A stretch of DNA of 64,000 nucleotides from Caldilineaceae bacterium (GCA_019637645.1 JAHBVH010000040.1:16117-80116), one strand, 5' to 3'; shown: positions 47,847 to 59,087, counted from the first letter of the stretch. Notes: a model not told the origin generated them from the sequence alone. Numbers and translations: made by a program.

Positions 47847-48104
47847 ATGCATGAGTATCTCATCACCGAACGCCTGCTCAACGTTGCTTTAGCTCAAGCG
47901 CATCCTGCTGCAGACGAACGGATCAGCCGGTTACAGATCAAGCTGGATCCCCTTTCCGGCTATGCCCCCGACTCGATCCGTTTTTATTTTGACCAACTGG
48001 CCCAGAATACCCCAGCGGCTGGAGCCGAATTAGCATTTGACCTCGCACCGACGCCACAGCATATTCAATTAGTGACCGTCGAGGTTGCGGGAAAGGAGAA
48101 GGGC
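47847..48104 (+). other. HypA-like nickel-chaperone module without zinc finger, in frame with PFOR
   Basis: The first residues are MHE, the invariant nickel-binding start of HypA. The next 80 follow the HypA N-terminal fold: [40 protein letters not shown], then [20 protein letters not shown]. The two CxxC pairs of the zinc domain are absent; the chain goes straight to [11 protein letters not shown], which resembles the last beta-strand of HypA (its ..IESIEVE end). The fold could be complete minus the zinc loop. There is no stop before PFOR. GGGGA lies nine bases before this ATG. Nickel binding is inferred only. Confidence 0.65.
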
Positions 48105-51100
48105 ATGACAGCCACACCAGTACAATCCTACAACAACGACGTAGTGACCATCGATGGCAACGAGGCCGCGGCCCACATTGCCTACAAAACAAGCGAAGTG
48201 ATTGCCATCTATCCCATTACCCCCGCTTCGGTCATGGGGGAATTGGCCGACCTCTGGAGCGTCCACGCCGATCAAAATCTTTGGGGCACCACACCTCAAG
48301 TCATTGAAATGCAATCCGAAGGCGGCGCGGCTGGCGCGGTCCATGGTGCGCTCCAAACGGGCGCGCTCAGCACTACCTTTACCGCCAGCCAGGGCTTGCT
48401 GCTTATGATCCCCAACATGTATAAAATTGCCGGCGAGCTGACCAGCACGGTCTTTCATATTGCGGCCCGCTCCCTTGCGGCCCAAGGGCTTTCGATCTTT
48501 GGCGATCACAGCGATGTAATGGCTGCCCGCAGCACCGGTTGGGCCATGTTATTTGCTAATTCCGTCCAAGAGACAATGGACTTTGCGCTGATTGCCCACG
48601 CCAGTACCCTGCAAGCACGACTACCTTTCTTACATATTTTTGATGGCTTTCGCACATCACACGAAATTAACAAAATTGAAAAAGTTTCTGATGAAACCAT
48701 TCGCGCCATGATCGATCAGGAGCTGATCCAAGCCCATCGCGCCCGGGCCCTCTCTCCCGACAACCCCGTCATGCGTGGCACCGCGCAAAATCCCGATATC
48801 TATTTCCAAGGCCGTGAGACGGTGAACCCCTACTACCTAGCCACGCCCGCCATTGTGCAAGCCATGATGGATAAATTCACCGTGCTGACCGGGCGTCATT
48901 ACCACCTCTTTGATTATGTGGGCGCGCCGGATGCCGAACGGGTGATCGTCCTGATGGGCTCAGGGGCCGAAGCGGTGGAAGAGACGGTGCGCTATCTCCA
49001 ACAACAGGGAGAAAAGGTGGGCTTGCTGAAGGTGCGCCTCTATCGGCCCTTTGCCAGCGAACAATTTGTCGCGGCCTTGCCTGCCACCACCAAGAGCATT
49101 GCCGTGCTCGACCGCACCAAAGAACCAGGCAGTGCCGGTGAGCCGCTCTACCAAGATGTTGTAACGGCCATTAGCGAAGGCATGGCGACTGACATGACAC
49201 CCTTCCCCCGCATGCCGCGCATTGTCGGTGGCCGCTACGGCCTTTCGTCCAAAGAGTTTACCCCGGCGATGATCAAGGGGGTCTTTGATGAGCTGAACAA
49301 AGCCCAGCCCAAGAACCACTTCACCGTTGGCATTATTGACGATATTACCTTTAGCCACTTGGCCTACGACCCGAACTTTGACATCGAGCCAGCGGAGACG
49401 GTTCGGGCGATCTTCTGGGGCTTGGGGGCCGATGGTACCGTCAGCGCCAATAAGAACTCGATCAAGATCATTGGTGAAGAGACGGCCAACTACGCGCAGG
49501 GCTACTTTGTCTATGACTCTAAAAAGTCCGGGGCGCGCACGGTTTCCCATCTTCGCTTTGGCCCAACGCCCATCCGCAGCACCTATCTGATCACTCAGGC
49601 CAATCTGGTGGCGGTTCACCAATTTGGCTTCTTGCAACGGTATGATGTGCTCCGCGAAATTGTCGATGGCGGGATCTTCCTGCTCAACGCGCCCTACAGC
49701 GCCGACGAAGTGTGGGATCAATTGCCAGCCACGGTACAAGCGACGATCATCGCCAAACGGCTGCGCTTCTATGTGATCGATGGCTATCAAGTGGCCCAAG
49801 AAGTAGGCATGGGTGGCCGGATCAACACCATTATGCAAACCTGTTTCTTTGGTCTGCTTAATGAGCTGCTGCCCAAAAGCCAGCGTGAGAGTGCCAATTC
49901 GTTGACAAGCGAAACGGCCATTGAGAAGATCAAGGCGGCCATTCGCAAGAGCTATGGCAAACGGGGGGAAGCAGTCGTGCGCAAGAATTTTGCCGCGGTC
50001 GATGCCACCTTGCTTCGCTTGCACCGTGTCAGCGTACCAGCCATCACCACCAGCAGCATCGCGTTGGTGCCTGCCGTTTCACCCGCGGCCCCCGACTTTG
50101 TCCGCACCGTGACGGCCAAGATGATCGCGGGGGAGGGTGATTTACTGCCGGTGAGCGCCTTGCCCGTTGATGGCACCTATCCCACTGGCACCACCCAATG
50201 GGAAAAGCGCAACATTGCCCTCGAAGTCCCCGTTTGGGACCCGGATGTTTGTATTCAATGTGGCAAGTGTGTGCTCGTCTGCCCCCATGCCGTCATTCGC
50301 AGCAAAGTAGCCAGCGCAGAAGAATTCGCCAATGCGCCGGCGGGCTTCCAACACAGTGAAGCACGTTGGCGTGAACTGCCCGGCTTGCACTACACCCTGC
50401 AAGTCGCCATGGAAGATTGCACCGGCTGTAGCCTCTGTGTCGAAGCTTGCCCGGCCAAGAACAAGCGGGCCGTTGGGCGCAAAGCGATTAACATGGAAGC
50501 ACAACCACCCTTGCTCGAACAAGGCCGCGACCATTGGGCGTTCTTCTTGGATCTACCCGATCAACCAATGACGGTGGCGAATGGTCATGGCCCTCAACCG
50601 ATTGAGTTGAGCTATAACAACGTCAAGAATGTTCAACTGCTCCAACCACTCTTTGAGTTTTCGGGGGCCTGTGCTGGCTGTGGTGAAACGCCCTATCTCA
50701 AGCTGATCAGCCAACTCTATGGCGACCGGGCGATCATTGCCAATGCCACCGGCTGTTCCAGCATCTATGGGGGCAACCTGCCAACTACCCCGTGGGCCAA
50801 GAATCGGGAGGGGCGCGGACCGGCTTGGAGCAATTCGCTCTTTGAAGACAATGCCGAATTTGGCCTAGGTATGCGCTTGGCACTCGACAAACAGACAGCC
50901 TATGCCACGGAATTAGTCCACCGCCTGCGCAGTGCGATCGGCGATGAGCTGGCTGATGGCCTGCTGAGCGCCGATCAGACAACACCGGCCGCCATTACTG
51001 CCCAACGAGCCCAGGTGGACGAATTAAAGCGTAAACTCCAGGGCAATCCCGATGTGGCAGCCCGTGACTTGCTGAGTTTGGCCGATGTGTTGGTGGAGCG

Positions 51101-51746
51101 CAGCGTCTGGATTATCGGGGGGGACGGCTGGGCCTATGACATCGGCTATGGCGGGCTTGATCATGTGTTAGCCAGTGGTCGCAATGTCAATATTCTGGTG
51201 ATGGATACCGAAGTCTATTCCAACACCGGGGGGCAATCTTCCAAAGCAACGCCGTTGGCCGCCGTCGCCAAATTCGCGGCGGGGGGCAAAACAACTGCCA
51301 AGAAAGATTTGGGCATGTTGGCCATGAGCTATGGCAATGTCTATGTTGCCAAGATTGCCATGGGCGCGAGCGATGCCCAAACCGTGAAGGCAATTCAAGA
51401 GGCCGAAGCCTACCCTGGGGTCTCGTTGGTCATTGCCTATAGCCACTGTATTGCCCACGGCATTAACATGGCCAAAGGCATGGAACAACAGGCGCTGGCA
51501 ACGAAGTCCGGTCACTGGCCGCTCTATCGCTACGATCCCCGGCGCAAGAGCACGGGCCAGAATCCATTACAGCTCGATAGCAAAGCACCGCAGATTCCGC
51601 TCAAGGAGTACATTTATAACGAAAATCGCTATACCGTACTGGCCCAGAGCGATCCAGACGCGGCGAATGAACTCTTGGCCGCGGCGCAAACCTATGTCAA
51701 TGACCATTGGAAGAAACTAGCAGCAATGGCCGCCGAACCAGCGTAG
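47847..51746 (+). CDS. nifJ: Pyruvate:ferredoxin oxidoreductase with N-terminal HypA-like module
   Basis: One open frame of 1299 codons. Residues 1-80 are a HypA-like domain (described separately). From Met at 48105 on, the frame is a complete single-chain PFOR of 1213 residues, converting pyruvate and CoA to acetyl-CoA and CO2 with ferredoxin reduction. Marks include [19 protein letters not shown], the two [4Fe-4S] motifs [16 protein letters not shown] and [15 protein letters not shown], the proximal-cluster cysteine [13 protein letters not shown], and the thiamine-diphosphate site [20 protein letters not shown] with [31 protein letters not shown] just before the internal ATG at 48105 is an excellent ribosome site, so PFOR may be made alone as well as fused. 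A still earlier ATG at 47832 is possible. Confidence 0.93.
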   Translation: MHEYLITERLLNVALAQAHPAADERISRLQIKLDPLSGYAPDSIRFYFDQLAQNTPAAGAELAFDLAPTPQHIQLVTVEVAGKEKGMTATPVQSYNNDVVTIDGNEAAAHIAYKTSEVIAIYPITPASVMGELADLWSVHADQNLWGTTPQVIEMQSEGGAAGAVHGALQTGALSTTFTASQGLLLMIPNMYKIAGELTSTVFHIAARSLAAQGLSIFGDHSDVMAARSTGWAMLFANSVQETMDFALIAHASTLQARLPFLHIFDGFRTSHEINKIEKVSDETIRAMIDQELIQAHRARALSPDNPVMRGTAQNPDIYFQGRETVNPYYLATPAIVQAMMDKFTVLTGRHYHLFDYVGAPDAERVIVLMGSGAEAVEETVRYLQQQGEKVGLLKVRLYRPFASEQFVAALPATTKSIAVLDRTKEPGSAGEPLYQDVVTAISEGMATDMTPFPRMPRIVGGRYGLSSKEFTPAMIKGVFDELNKAQPKNHFTVGIIDDITFSHLAYDPNFDIEPAETVRAIFWGLGADGTVSANKNSIKIIGEETANYAQGYFVYDSKKSGARTVSHLRFGPTPIRSTYLITQANLVAVHQFGFLQRYDVLREIVDGGIFLLNAPYSADEVWDQLPATVQATIIAKRLRFYVIDGYQVAQEVGMGGRINTIMQTCFFGLLNELLPKSQRESANSLTSETAIEKIKAAIRKSYGKRGEAVVRKNFAAVDATLLRLHRVSVPAITTSSIALVPAVSPAAPDFVRTVTAKMIAGEGDLLPVSALPVDGTYPTGTTQWEKRNIALEVPVWDPDVCIQCGKCVLVCPHAVIRSKVASAEEFANAPAGFQHSEARWRELPGLHYTLQVAMEDCTGCSLCVEACPAKNKRAVGRKAINMEAQPPLLEQGRDHWAFFLDLPDQPMTVANGHGPQPIELSYNNVKNVQLLQPLFEFSGACAGCGETPYLKLISQLYGDRAIIANATGCSSIYGGNLPTTPWAKNREGRGPAWSNSLFEDNAEFGLGMRLALDKQTAYATELVHRLRSAIGDELADGLLSADQTTPAAITAQRAQVDELKRKLQGNPDVAARDLLSLADVLVERSVWIIGGDGWAYDIGYGGLDHVLASGRNVNILVMDTEVYSNTGGQSSKATPLAAVAKFAAGGKTTAKKDLGMLAMSYGNVYVAKIAMGASDAQTVKAIQEAEAYPGVSLVIAYSHCIAHGINMAKGMEQQALATKSGHWPLYRYDPRRKSTGQNPLQLDSKAPQIPLKEYIYNENRYTVLAQSDPDAANELLAAAQTYVNDHWKKLAAMAAEPA

Positions 51747-51805
51747 TTGGCGAGGCGCGGAGTCGTACAAAACTCTGTGCCTCGATCCAAAACAGGAGCA
51801 GACTT

Positions 51806-52822
51806 ATGGACTTACGAACAACCTATATGGGGCTACCCTTAGCGCATCCCATTGTCGCTTCGGCCTCACCACTTTCCTATACTGTTGATGGCATTCGCCG
51901 CCTTGAAGACGCTGGTGCGGCAGCAGTGGTTATGCATTCGCTCTTTGAAGAGCAGATTGAAGGGGAAAGCCACCTGCTCGATCACTACCTGAGCTACGGT
52001 TCCCATAGCTTTGCCGAAGCGATCAACTACTTTCCCGAGATGCAAAACTACAATGTAGGACCACAGAGCTATCTCGAATTGATTGCCTCTGCCAAAGCCG
52101 CGGTCGATATTCCCATTATCGCCAGCCTGAACGGCACCTCCACCGGTGGTTGGATCGAATACGCCAAGCTCATGGAAGAGGCCGGTGCCGATGGGCTCGA
52201 ATTGAATATTTACTATTTGCCCGTCGATCCAGCGATGGACAGCGCCACGGTCGAGCAGACCTATCTGGAGATTGTGCGCCATGTCAAAAATACGGTTTCG
52301 ATTCCGGTTGCGGTTAAGGTTGGGCCTTATTTTAGCGCCTTTGCCAACATGGCAGCGCGTTTAAGTACAGATGGAGCCAGCGCGTTGGTCCTCTTTAACC
52401 GCTTTTATCAGCCCGATCTCGATCTAGAGACGTTAGAGGTTACCCCCAATCTGGTCCTAAGCAGTTCTACCGAGCTGCGTCTGCCCCTGCGGTGGGTAGC
52501 TGTGCTCTATGGCAAAGTCATGGCCGATCTCGCCATTACCAGTGGTGTGCATAGCCACATTGATGTGGTAAAGGGATTGATGGCCGGCGCAACCGTCACC
52601 ATGTTGGCCTCAGAACTGCTGCGCAATGGCGTCAAACGGTTGGGTGAGATCCGCACCGATCTCAAGAGCTGGATGGAAGATCATGAGTATGCGTCGGTCG
52701 AACAGATGCGGGGCAGCATGAGCCAACAGAATGTCGCCAACCCAGATGCTTATATCCGCGCCAACTACATCAAAATGTTGCAATCTTGGCGCCCCGATCC
52801 GATCCGGATGTTGGTCTACTAA
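51806..52822 (+). CDS. Dihydroorotate-dehydrogenase-like flavoprotein
   Basis: A 338-residue TIM-barrel of the class 1 DHODH family. It opens with [20 protein letters not shown] and has [60 protein letters not shown] and [20 protein letters not shown]. The residues replacing the usual active-site Cys loop and orotate site differ from pyrimidine enzymes, so it is probably not PyrD. Genes of this type are often next to nifJ in bacteria. ACAGGAG precedes the ATG at 51806; an upstream extension overlapping nifJ is rejected. The substrate is unknown; flavin-linked electron transfer with PFOR is a guess. Confidence 0.87.
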   Translation: MDLRTTYMGLPLAHPIVASASPLSYTVDGIRRLEDAGAAAVVMHSLFEEQIEGESHLLDHYLSYGSHSFAEAINYFPEMQNYNVGPQSYLELIASAKAAVDIPIIASLNGTSTGGWIEYAKLMEEAGADGLELNIYYLPVDPAMDSATVEQTYLEIVRHVKNTVSIPVAVKVGPYFSAFANMAARLSTDGASALVLFNRFYQPDLDLETLEVTPNLVLSSSTELRLPLRWVAVLYGKVMADLAITSGVHSHIDVVKGLMAGATVTMLASELLRNGVKRLGEIRTDLKSWMEDHEYASVEQMRGSMSQQNVANPDAYIRANYIKMLQSWRPDPIRMLVY

Positions 52823-52875
52823 CCGCTGCAGCAAAGGGTTGCCGAAGAGCGTATCTGGTCAACGAGCAACCAGCA

Positions 52876-52905
52876 GAGATGCGCAAAGACCCAGTGGCGC
52901 ATCTC
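52876..52905. terminator. Hairpin after the DHODH-like gene
   Basis: A perfect nine-base stem GAGATGCGC / GCGCATCTC with a 12-base loop, 54 bp after the stop. There is no T-run, so termination is uncertain. Confidence 0.45.
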
Positions 52906-53020
52906 CAGCACGCTCACAGCCTTTTGCTTGGGTTACGATTTTTTACATAGTCTAAGTTGGTTGGTACGACCAGGCGACCAAAGCACGTCCTTTCATGATT
53001 CTTATCCACAAACCATATAA

Positions 53021-53080
53021 AAGTCGCACATTCGTACACAGGGACATACCCATCTATTTGTGCGACTTTGATGGGTTTTA
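53021..53080 (+). promoter_or_regulatory. Attenuator-like leader before hoxE
   Basis: Two competing hairpins: AAAGTCGCACA (53021-53031) with TGTGCGACTTT (53060-53070), perfect over 11 bp, and ACCCATC with GATGGGT followed by TTTT (about 53049-53080). They share bases, so only one can form. The second resembles a terminator. The hoxE ribosome site begins about six bases later. Confidence 0.55.
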
Positions 53081-53098
53081 TCTATGAGGAGGAGCATT

Positions 53099-53809
53099 AT
53101 GGCGTCATTGGCTGAACTCAAAGAGCGGGCAAAAGCACGCACAGCCGCCAATAAGGCTACCCAAAACCAAGCCACGGCTACCCCAACAACCGTGGCCGCC
53201 GCCGCTCGCCCGTCACCGCGGGCGGCGGCCCCAGCGCAGCAGGAAATCCAAAAATCAGAGCGCCGAGCAGAAGCACCACAGGCAAAACAACGCGTTGATC
53301 TTCCACACCCGAGCGGTGATCCGCGTTTTAAGCTCGTCGATCGCACCCTCCAACGGTTTCAATACCAACAGGATGCGCTCATCGAAGTCCTTCATACCGC
53401 GCAGGAAGCGTTTGGTTTTCTCGAAGATGACCTACTGCTCTATGTGGCGCGCCAGTTGCGGCTACCCCCCAGTTGGGTCTATGGCGTAGCGACCTTCTAC
53501 CATTTCTTTTCACTCAAGCCCACTGGTGAACATAACTGCGTGGTCTGCCTGGGTACGGCGTGCTATGTCAAGCGGGCTGCCGAAGTGCTTGCCACGATTG
53601 AGGCCACGTATCAGGTTAAGTCCGGCGAGACCACAACGGACAACAAGCTAAGTCTTTCCACTGCCCGCTGTCTTGGCAGTTGTGGCTTAGCACCGGTCTT
53701 GGTTTTGGATGGTAATGTCATTGGACGCGGCACGCCAGCAGAACTCTTGGTACGCATGCAAGAAGCGTTGCGGCAGGTAGCGTCCACCACAGCGCCAACG
53801 GGGCCTTGA
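53099..53809 (+). CDS. hoxE: NAD-linked bidirectional hydrogenase diaphorase subunit HoxE
   Basis: A 236-residue NuoE-like [2Fe-2S] subunit of the group 3d hydrogenase. The cluster ligands are in [12 protein letters not shown] and [12 protein letters not shown] (Cys-x4-Cys ... Cys-x3-Cys). The N-terminal 70 residues are an Ala/Pro/Arg/Gln-rich extension ([20 protein letters not shown] and so on), unusual because HoxE is normally about 160 residues. GAGGAGGAG precedes the ATG at 53099. It is the first gene of hoxEFUYH and is 28 bp from hoxF. Confidence 0.93.
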   Translation: MASLAELKERAKARTAANKATQNQATATPTTVAAAARPSPRAAAPAQQEIQKSERRAEAPQAKQRVDLPHPSGDPRFKLVDRTLQRFQYQQDALIEVLHTAQEAFGFLEDDLLLYVARQLRLPPSWVYGVATFYHFFSLKPTGEHNCVVCLGTACYVKRAAEVLATIEATYQVKSGETTTDNKLSLSTARCLGSCGLAPVLVLDGNVIGRGTPAELLVRMQEALRQVASTTAPTGP

Positions 53810-53836
53810 GCCCACGGCATGGAAAGGAGAGGGACC

Positions 53837-55507
53837 ATGGACTTAGCAGAACTGCAACAAGTAGCCGAAGCCGAACGACAAAACCAGTCTACCTTTCGCT
53901 GCCGCATTCTCTGCTGCGCGAGTACCGCCTGCTTGTCATCGGGCAGCACCGCGGTCAAGGATACCCTGACCGCGGCTGTCAAGGCCCATCAGTTACAAAA
54001 AGAAGTGGATATTGTGCCGACCGGCTGCAAGGGCCTATGCAGCCTCGGCCCAGTGGTGCGGGTGCAAAAACCAGGGGCTGACGATGTGGTCTATGAACAG
54101 GTGACCCCGGCCTTGGCCACCGCGATCTTTGACGCGCATGTCCAGCAACAAGCACCACTGCCCACCCAAGTCTTAGATACAACGATTCCCTTTTTTAAGA
54201 AACAGACCAAAGTGGTGCTCACCAACAGTGGGCTGATCAATCCTGAAAAATTAGAAGAGTATCTTGCCCATGGCGGCTATCAAACCCTAGCCCGTGTGCT
54301 CCACGAAAAAACGCCAGAGGAAGTCTGCCAGGAGATCACACAGAGCGGGCTACGCGGGCGCGGCGGCGCAGGCTATCCCACCGGGTTGAAGTGGGATCTG
54401 GTGCGGAAAGCGGCCAGTGATAAAAAATATATTGTCGCCAATGGGGATGAGGGCGATCCTGGCGCGTATATGGACCGCACGCTTATGGAGTCCGACCCCC
54501 ACCGCCTGCTGGAGGGCATGGCCATTGCTGGCTATGCCGTTGGCGCGGATCAAGGGTTTCTCTATGTGCGGGGCGAATATCAAATTGCGGCCAAACGGCT
54601 CGAGAAGGCGATTCGCGCGGCGGAACGGCGTGGCTTGCTGGGCAGCCGTGTGTTGGATAGCAACTTTACCTTCCGCATCGACATTCGGATCGGTGCGGGC
54701 GCTTTTGTCTGTGGCGAAGAGACAGCCCTGATGGCCTCGATCATGGGCCGCCGCGGCCAGCCCGTGCCTCGCCCGCCCTATCCGGCCCAGCAAGGCTTGT
54801 GGGGCAAGCCAACCTTGATCAATAACGTCGAGACCTTTGGCAACATTGTGCCCATTATGGAACACGGCGCCGATTGGTTTGCCGCGATTGGCACCGAGAA
54901 GAGCAAGGGTACCAAAATCTTTGCCCTCACCGGTAAAGTGAACCACACCGGCTTGATCGAAGTGCCCATGGGCATTACCCTGCGCGAAATTATTTTTGAG
55001 ATCGGCGGCGGCATTCCCGATGGCGCAGAATTTAAGGCCGCGCAAACCGGCGGCCCCAGCGGCGGCTGTATTCCGGCCCAACACCTGGATACACCGGTGG
55101 ACTATGAAAGCCTTAAGCAGCTTGGCTCGATCATGGGCTCGGGTGGATTGATCATTATGGACAACCATAGCTGTATGCCCGACGTGGCGAAATATTTTAT
55201 GGAATTTTGTGCCGACGAAAGCTGTGGCAAATGTGTCCCCTGTCGCGTCGGGACGATGCAGATGCACCGCCTTCTCGAACGCATTACCAACGGGAGTGCC
55301 ACCCCAACGGATCTGGCGCGCCTAGAAGAACTTTGTCCCTTAGTCAGCGCAACCAGCCTCTGTGGCTTGGGCCAATCCGCGCCCAACCCCGTGTTGAGCA
55401 CGTTGCGCTTCTTCCGTGAAGAATACGAGGCCCATATTCGGGACCATCGCTGCCCCGCCGGTGTTTGCGCAATGAACCAGCTGCCCGTGTTGGCGTGGGG
55501 AGAGTGA
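53837..55507 (+). CDS. hoxF: NAD-linked bidirectional hydrogenase diaphorase subunit HoxF
   Basis: A 556-residue NADH/FMN subunit. Residues about 18-100 are a thioredoxin-like [2Fe-2S] domain ([12 protein letters not shown] and [10 protein letters not shown]). The NuoF-like core follows: [20 protein letters not shown] with the FMN site, [40 protein letters not shown], and the [4Fe-4S] ligands [12 protein letters not shown] plus [13 protein letters not shown]. The ATG at 53837 follows AAAGGAGAGGG. It links NAD(H) to H2 turnover. Confidence 0.96.
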   Translation: MDLAELQQVAEAERQNQSTFRCRILCCASTACLSSGSTAVKDTLTAAVKAHQLQKEVDIVPTGCKGLCSLGPVVRVQKPGADDVVYEQVTPALATAIFDAHVQQQAPLPTQVLDTTIPFFKKQTKVVLTNSGLINPEKLEEYLAHGGYQTLARVLHEKTPEEVCQEITQSGLRGRGGAGYPTGLKWDLVRKAASDKKYIVANGDEGDPGAYMDRTLMESDPHRLLEGMAIAGYAVGADQGFLYVRGEYQIAAKRLEKAIRAAERRGLLGSRVLDSNFTFRIDIRIGAGAFVCGEETALMASIMGRRGQPVPRPPYPAQQGLWGKPTLINNVETFGNIVPIMEHGADWFAAIGTEKSKGTKIFALTGKVNHTGLIEVPMGITLREIIFEIGGGIPDGAEFKAAQTGGPSGGCIPAQHLDTPVDYESLKQLGSIMGSGGLIIMDNHSCMPDVAKYFMEFCADESCGKCVPCRVGTMQMHRLLERITNGSATPTDLARLEELCPLVSATSLCGLGQSAPNPVLSTLRFFREEYEAHIRDHRCPAGVCAMNQLPVLAWGE

Positions 55508-55514
55508 GGCGAAG

Positions 55515-55542
55515 GACAGCGGGCAGAAGACAGCGGGCAGAA
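55515..55542. repeat. Tandem 14-mer between hoxF and hoxU
   Basis: Two exact copies of GACAGCGGGCAGAA followed by a partial third, GACAGTGCGAC. The unit length equals that of the repeat before ureA. Confidence 0.7.
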
Positions 55543-55623
55543 GACAGTGCGACTTGTCGATGCTGACTGCACCTAATGTCGCCAGTCTCTACTCTCCAGC
55601 CTTCCAAAGAAAGGGGAAGTCTA

Positions 55624-56340
55624 ATGTCAGTCGTAACCTTAACTATTAATGGAAGTCTCGTCAGCGCGCGTGAAGGCGAGACGCTGTTGCAGGTGTTGCG
55701 CGAGCAGAACATAGACATCCCCACGCTCTGCCACTTGGAAGGCTTAAGTGAGCGGGGTGCCTGTCGGCTCTGCATGGTGGAAGTGGCGGGCAGTGCCAAG
55801 CTTTTGGCGGCGTGTGTTACATCGGTGCAAGAAGGCATGGTGATCCAGACTCACACGCCACGTCTGATCGAATATCGCAAAATGCTCTTAGAGCTGCTCT
55901 TTGCCGAGCGCAACCATGTCTGTGCGGTTTGCGTGGTGAATGGCCACTGCGAATTGCAATGGCAAGCCGCCCAAGCGGGCATGGATCACGTCCGCTATGA
56001 CTACCTGGCCCCCAAACTAGCCATGGATGCCAGCCATGAACGCTTTGTACTCGATCAGAACCGCTGCATCCTTTGTACACGCTGTGTGCGTGTCTGTGAT
56101 GAAGTCGAGGGCGCGCATGTGTGGGACATCATGGGGCGAGGTGTCAATAGCCGCCTGATCTGCGATCTCAACCAACCGTGGGGCACCAGCGAAAGCTGCA
56201 CCAGTTGTGGCAAATGCGTCCAGGTCTGCCCCACGGGCGCGCTAGTCAACAAAGGCTCCACGGTGGCCGAAATGGAAAAAACGCGCGACTTTCTCCAGTG
56301 GATTGTCCGTGGGCGCGAAAATCATGAATGGACACGGTAG
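55624..56340 (+). CDS. hoxU: NAD-linked bidirectional hydrogenase diaphorase subunit HoxU
   Basis: A 238-residue NuoG-N-like iron-sulfur subunit. The [2Fe-2S] ligands lie in [20 protein letters not shown] with a distal cysteine in ACVTSV. The [15 protein letters not shown] block and two [4Fe-4S] motifs, [14 protein letters not shown] and [16 protein letters not shown], follow. The start at ATG 55624 follows AAAGGGGAAG; an earlier in-frame ATG at 55576 is rejected. It carries electrons between HoxF and HoxY. Confidence 0.96.
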   Translation: MSVVTLTINGSLVSAREGETLLQVLREQNIDIPTLCHLEGLSERGACRLCMVEVAGSAKLLAACVTSVQEGMVIQTHTPRLIEYRKMLLELLFAERNHVCAVCVVNGHCELQWQAAQAGMDHVRYDYLAPKLAMDASHERFVLDQNRCILCTRCVRVCDEVEGAHVWDIMGRGVNSRLICDLNQPWGTSESCTSCGKCVQVCPTGALVNKGSTVAEMEKTRDFLQWIVRGRENHEWTR

Positions 56341-56384
56341 GTGGCGCGCCATCCCGCAGCACGCCACCAGGAGAGGAGAAGATC

Positions 56385-56933
56385 ATGGGAGAAGAAAAGA
56401 AAATCCGCTTGGCGACCGCTTGGCTAGGCGGCTGCTCGGGTTGCCATATGAGCTTTTTAGATCTGGACGAAGCGCTACTCGAACTTGCCCAGAAGGTTGA
56501 ACTGGTCTATAGCCCCATCGCCGATCCCAAAACGTTTCCGGCTGCGGTTGATGTAACGTTGGTCGAAGGCGCGGTGGCGAACCTGGATCATGTCGAGCTG
56601 GCGAAGCAGATCCGTGCCAATAGCAAAGTGGTGGTCAGCTTTGGTGACTGCGCCGTTACCGGCAATGTCACTAGCCTGCGCAATATGCTCCCCGTTGCGG
56701 ATCTACTCACAGCCGTCTATCGAGAGGGCCCTGGCCAAACCCCACGCGGGGGCGAAGCGGATCGGGTGATGCCCGCGCTGTTGCCACGCGTACTACCGCT
56801 GCACCAACTCATTCCGGTCGACGCCTTTATCCCTGGCTGCCCGCCCGATCCGCAACGCATTTGGGCCGCGGTCAGCGCGCTCCTCAATGGGGAAGCCGTG
56901 GCCTTGCCGCCCGCGATGCGCCGCTTTGGCTAA
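56385..56933 (+). CDS. hoxY: NAD-linked bidirectional [NiFe] hydrogenase small subunit HoxY
   Basis: A 182-residue hydrogenase small subunit with only the proximal cluster, as in group 3d. Ligands are Cys17 and Cys20 in [14 protein letters not shown], a cysteine in [13 protein letters not shown], and one in [13 protein letters not shown]. The ATG at 56385 follows GAGAGGAGAAG. The gap to hoxH (148 bp) has GCTGTCAGCGG / CCGCTGACAGC arms and no gene. Confidence 0.96.
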   Translation: MGEEKKIRLATAWLGGCSGCHMSFLDLDEALLELAQKVELVYSPIADPKTFPAAVDVTLVEGAVANLDHVELAKQIRANSKVVVSFGDCAVTGNVTSLRNMLPVADLLTAVYREGPGQTPRGGEADRVMPALLPRVLPLHQLIPVDAFIPGCPPDPQRIWAAVSALLNGEAVALPPAMRRFG

Positions 56934-57081
56934 AATAGGCTGTCAACGGCGGGAGGAACGGCTGTCAGCGGCTCACCGCCAACAATCCGTTCTCGCTGGG
57001 GGAGTTCAGGCACAGGGACGAATCGACCATCCGTTCAATCCGCGCCCCGCATCCGCTGACAGCGAGCTTGAGGAGGAACTT

Positions 57082-58530
57082 ATGACACGCACAATCACCA
57101 TAGATCCGGTCACTCGTATCGAAGGCCATGCCAAAATTACCATTCACCTCGACGACGCTGGTCAGGTGGCCGATGCGCGCTTTCATGTTACAGAATTTCG
57201 CGGCTTTGAAAAGTTCTGTGAGGGGCGTAGCTTTTGGGAAATGCCCGGCATCACCGCACGCATCTGTGGCATCTGTCCCGTTAGCCACCTGATGGCGTCG
57301 GCCAAAGCGGGTGATGCCCTGCTCGCGGTGCGCATTCCCCCCACCGCAGCCAATCTGCGCCGCCTGATGAACTTGGCCCAAATTGTCCAAAGCCACGCAC
57401 TTAGTTTCTTTCACCTCAGCGGCCCCGATCTGCTCCTTGGCATGGAAAGCGATCCCGTCCAGCGCAATCTCATGGGGTTGATTGAACACTATCCCGAGGT
57501 GGCGCGCACGGGCATTCGCCTGCGCAAATTCGGCCAAGAGGTCATCCGCCTGCTGGGTGGCCGCAGCATTCATCCGGCCTGGACTGTCGCTGGTGGCGTC
57601 CGCGAACCGTTGAGCGACCCAACGCGCCAACAGATTGAACAGATGCTCCCCGAAGCCTTTGACGGTGTCGGCCTGGCCTTTCGTCTGTTACAAGACGCGC
57701 TCCCCAACCTGACGGCAGAGATTGAACACTATGGCGATTTCCCCTCCTATTTCCTGGGGTTGGTCACGCCCCACGGTGGGCTTGAACATTATGATGGCGT
57801 CTTACGGGTCATGGATAGCAACGGCCAGATCGTGGAAGATGGAGTTGCGCCACAAGATTATCGCACCTTGATCGGCGAAGCGGTAGAGCCGTGGAGCTAT
57901 CTCAAATTTCCTTATTACAAAAAGGCCGTTGGCGACCAAGGCATTGCGGCCTATCGCCTGGGTATGTACCGCGTGGGACCACTGGCGCGGGTCAACTTGG
58001 CTTCCTTTGCTGGCACGCCCCAAGCCGACGCCGAACTAGCCCGCTTTCGTCAGCTCAACCCCCAGGGCAAGCCGGTGAGCAGCAGCTTTCACTATCACTA
58101 TGCACGCCTCATCGAGATTCTCTTTGGGCTCGAGAAAATCGCCGAATTGATCGCAGACCCGACCATTACCGATTCCCACGTGCGCAGCCGCGCCGATGTC
58201 AACCAACGCATTGGGGTGGGCGTTAGCGAAGCGCCGCGCGGCACGCTTTTCCATGAGTATCAGGTTGATGAGAATGGGATCCTGCAAAAGGTCAATCTAC
58301 TCATTGCCACGGGCCAGAACAATCTAGCCATGAACCACACCGTACGCCAGATAGCCGATGCCTATGTCAAAAGTGGGCACTTGAGCGAAGGAATTTTGAA
58401 TCGGATCGAGCATGGCATTCGGACCTTTGACCCCTGTCTCAGCTGTTCCACCCATGCCGTTGGTCAAATGCCTCTCCAGGTACAGTTGATGAACAGCGCT
58501 GGCGAAATGATTGATGAAGCGATCAAATGA
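57082..58530 (+). CDS. hoxH: NAD-linked bidirectional [NiFe] hydrogenase large subunit HoxH
   Basis: A 482-residue catalytic subunit. It begins with [16 protein letters not shown]. The four nickel/iron ligands are Cys62 and Cys65 ([10 protein letters not shown]) and Cys452 and Cys455 ([10 protein letters not shown]). The 24 residues after His458 form the C-terminal peptide removed by the maturation protease after nickel insertion. AGGAGGAACTT precedes the ATG at 57082; an upstream in-frame extension overlapping hoxY is rejected. It overlaps the protease gene by four bases. Confidence 0.97.
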   Translation: MTRTITIDPVTRIEGHAKITIHLDDAGQVADARFHVTEFRGFEKFCEGRSFWEMPGITARICGICPVSHLMASAKAGDALLAVRIPPTAANLRRLMNLAQIVQSHALSFFHLSGPDLLLGMESDPVQRNLMGLIEHYPEVARTGIRLRKFGQEVIRLLGGRSIHPAWTVAGGVREPLSDPTRQQIEQMLPEAFDGVGLAFRLLQDALPNLTAEIEHYGDFPSYFLGLVTPHGGLEHYDGVLRVMDSNGQIVEDGVAPQDYRTLIGEAVEPWSYLKFPYYKKAVGDQGIAAYRLGMYRVGPLARVNLASFAGTPQADAELARFRQLNPQGKPVSSSFHYHYARLIEILFGLEKIAELIADPTITDSHVRSRADVNQRIGVGVSEAPRGTLFHEYQVDENGILQKVNLLIATGQNNLAMNHTVRQIADAYVKSGHLSEGILNRIEHGIRTFDPCLSCSTHAVGQMPLQVQLMNSAGEMIDEAIK

Positions 58531-59087
58531 AGCCATTAACCACGGCTCCACTTTGGAGCGAATTAGAAAAAAGCAAGCGGCGCGCAGTGGGGCAGGTTCC
58601 TATGGTTGCCGCGCCCCCGACACGCCTGCTCTTCATTGCCTATGGCAACCCCTGGCGCCATGACGATGGGGCCGGGTTGGCATTGGCGACCCAGGTGTTG
58701 CCCTATTTGCATCACCAAGGCTATCAAGTGGAGCTAGTTGCCGTCCAACAATTGACACCCGATCTGGCGCTGGATCTAGCAGACCCGACCGTGGCGGCTG
58801 CCTATTTTTTTGATGCTACGGTGACTCCTGAACCAGCGGGCATTCAGATTCACCCCCTAGTAGCCACAACCGCGACGGCGGTGGTTGGGCATCATCTCAG
58901 CCCCGCGGTGCTTCTGCTCTATGCAGCGCGCCTCTACGCTCATTGCCCACCAGCCTGGCTGGTGACCGTTCCTGGCAGCGACTTTGCCCTAGGCGAAGGG
59001 TTGAGCCCCACGACAGCCCGCTACCTGGCCCAAGCAGAGCCCCTGGCCTGGGAGATTGGACTCCTAGCGGCGAGCAGGGCAAGCTAA
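58527..59087 (+). CDS. hoxW: Hydrogenase maturation protease (HoxW-like)
   Basis: A 186-residue member of the HyaD/HybD/HoxW endopeptidase family that trims the HoxH C-terminus. The nickel-sensing motif appears as [17 protein letters not shown] (about residues 38-54), and the second acidic site in [13 protein letters not shown]. The His in [13 protein letters not shown] fits the third ligand position. Its N-terminus has about 30 extra residues ([16 protein letters not shown]). The start overlaps the hoxH stop (ATGA), so it is made in step with its substrate. No hypBCDEF genes are in the window. Confidence 0.88.
   Translation: MKPLTTAPLWSELEKSKRRAVGQVPMVAAPPTRLLFIAYGNPWRHDDGAGLALATQVLPYLHHQGYQVELVAVQQLTPDLALDLADPTVAAAYFFDATVTPEPAGIQIHPLVATTATAVVGHHLSPAVLLLYAARLYAHCPPAWLVTVPGSDFALGEGLSPTTARYLAQAEPLAWEIGLLAASRAS

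Noticed and set aside
48960..50024. Long open frame (354 codons) on the minus strand opposite nifJ
   Set aside because: It mirrors the codon pattern of the GC-rich PFOR gene, has no ribosome site and no protein-family character. Similar antisense frames lie opposite hoxF (54350-55267), nuoEF (12495-13274), nuoG (14630-15406) and hoxH (56965-57630).
51806..52822. Annotation as pyrimidine-biosynthesis PyrD
   Set aside because: The orotate-binding and catalytic-base regions do not look conserved, and the neighbours are PFOR and hydrogenase, not pyrimidine genes.
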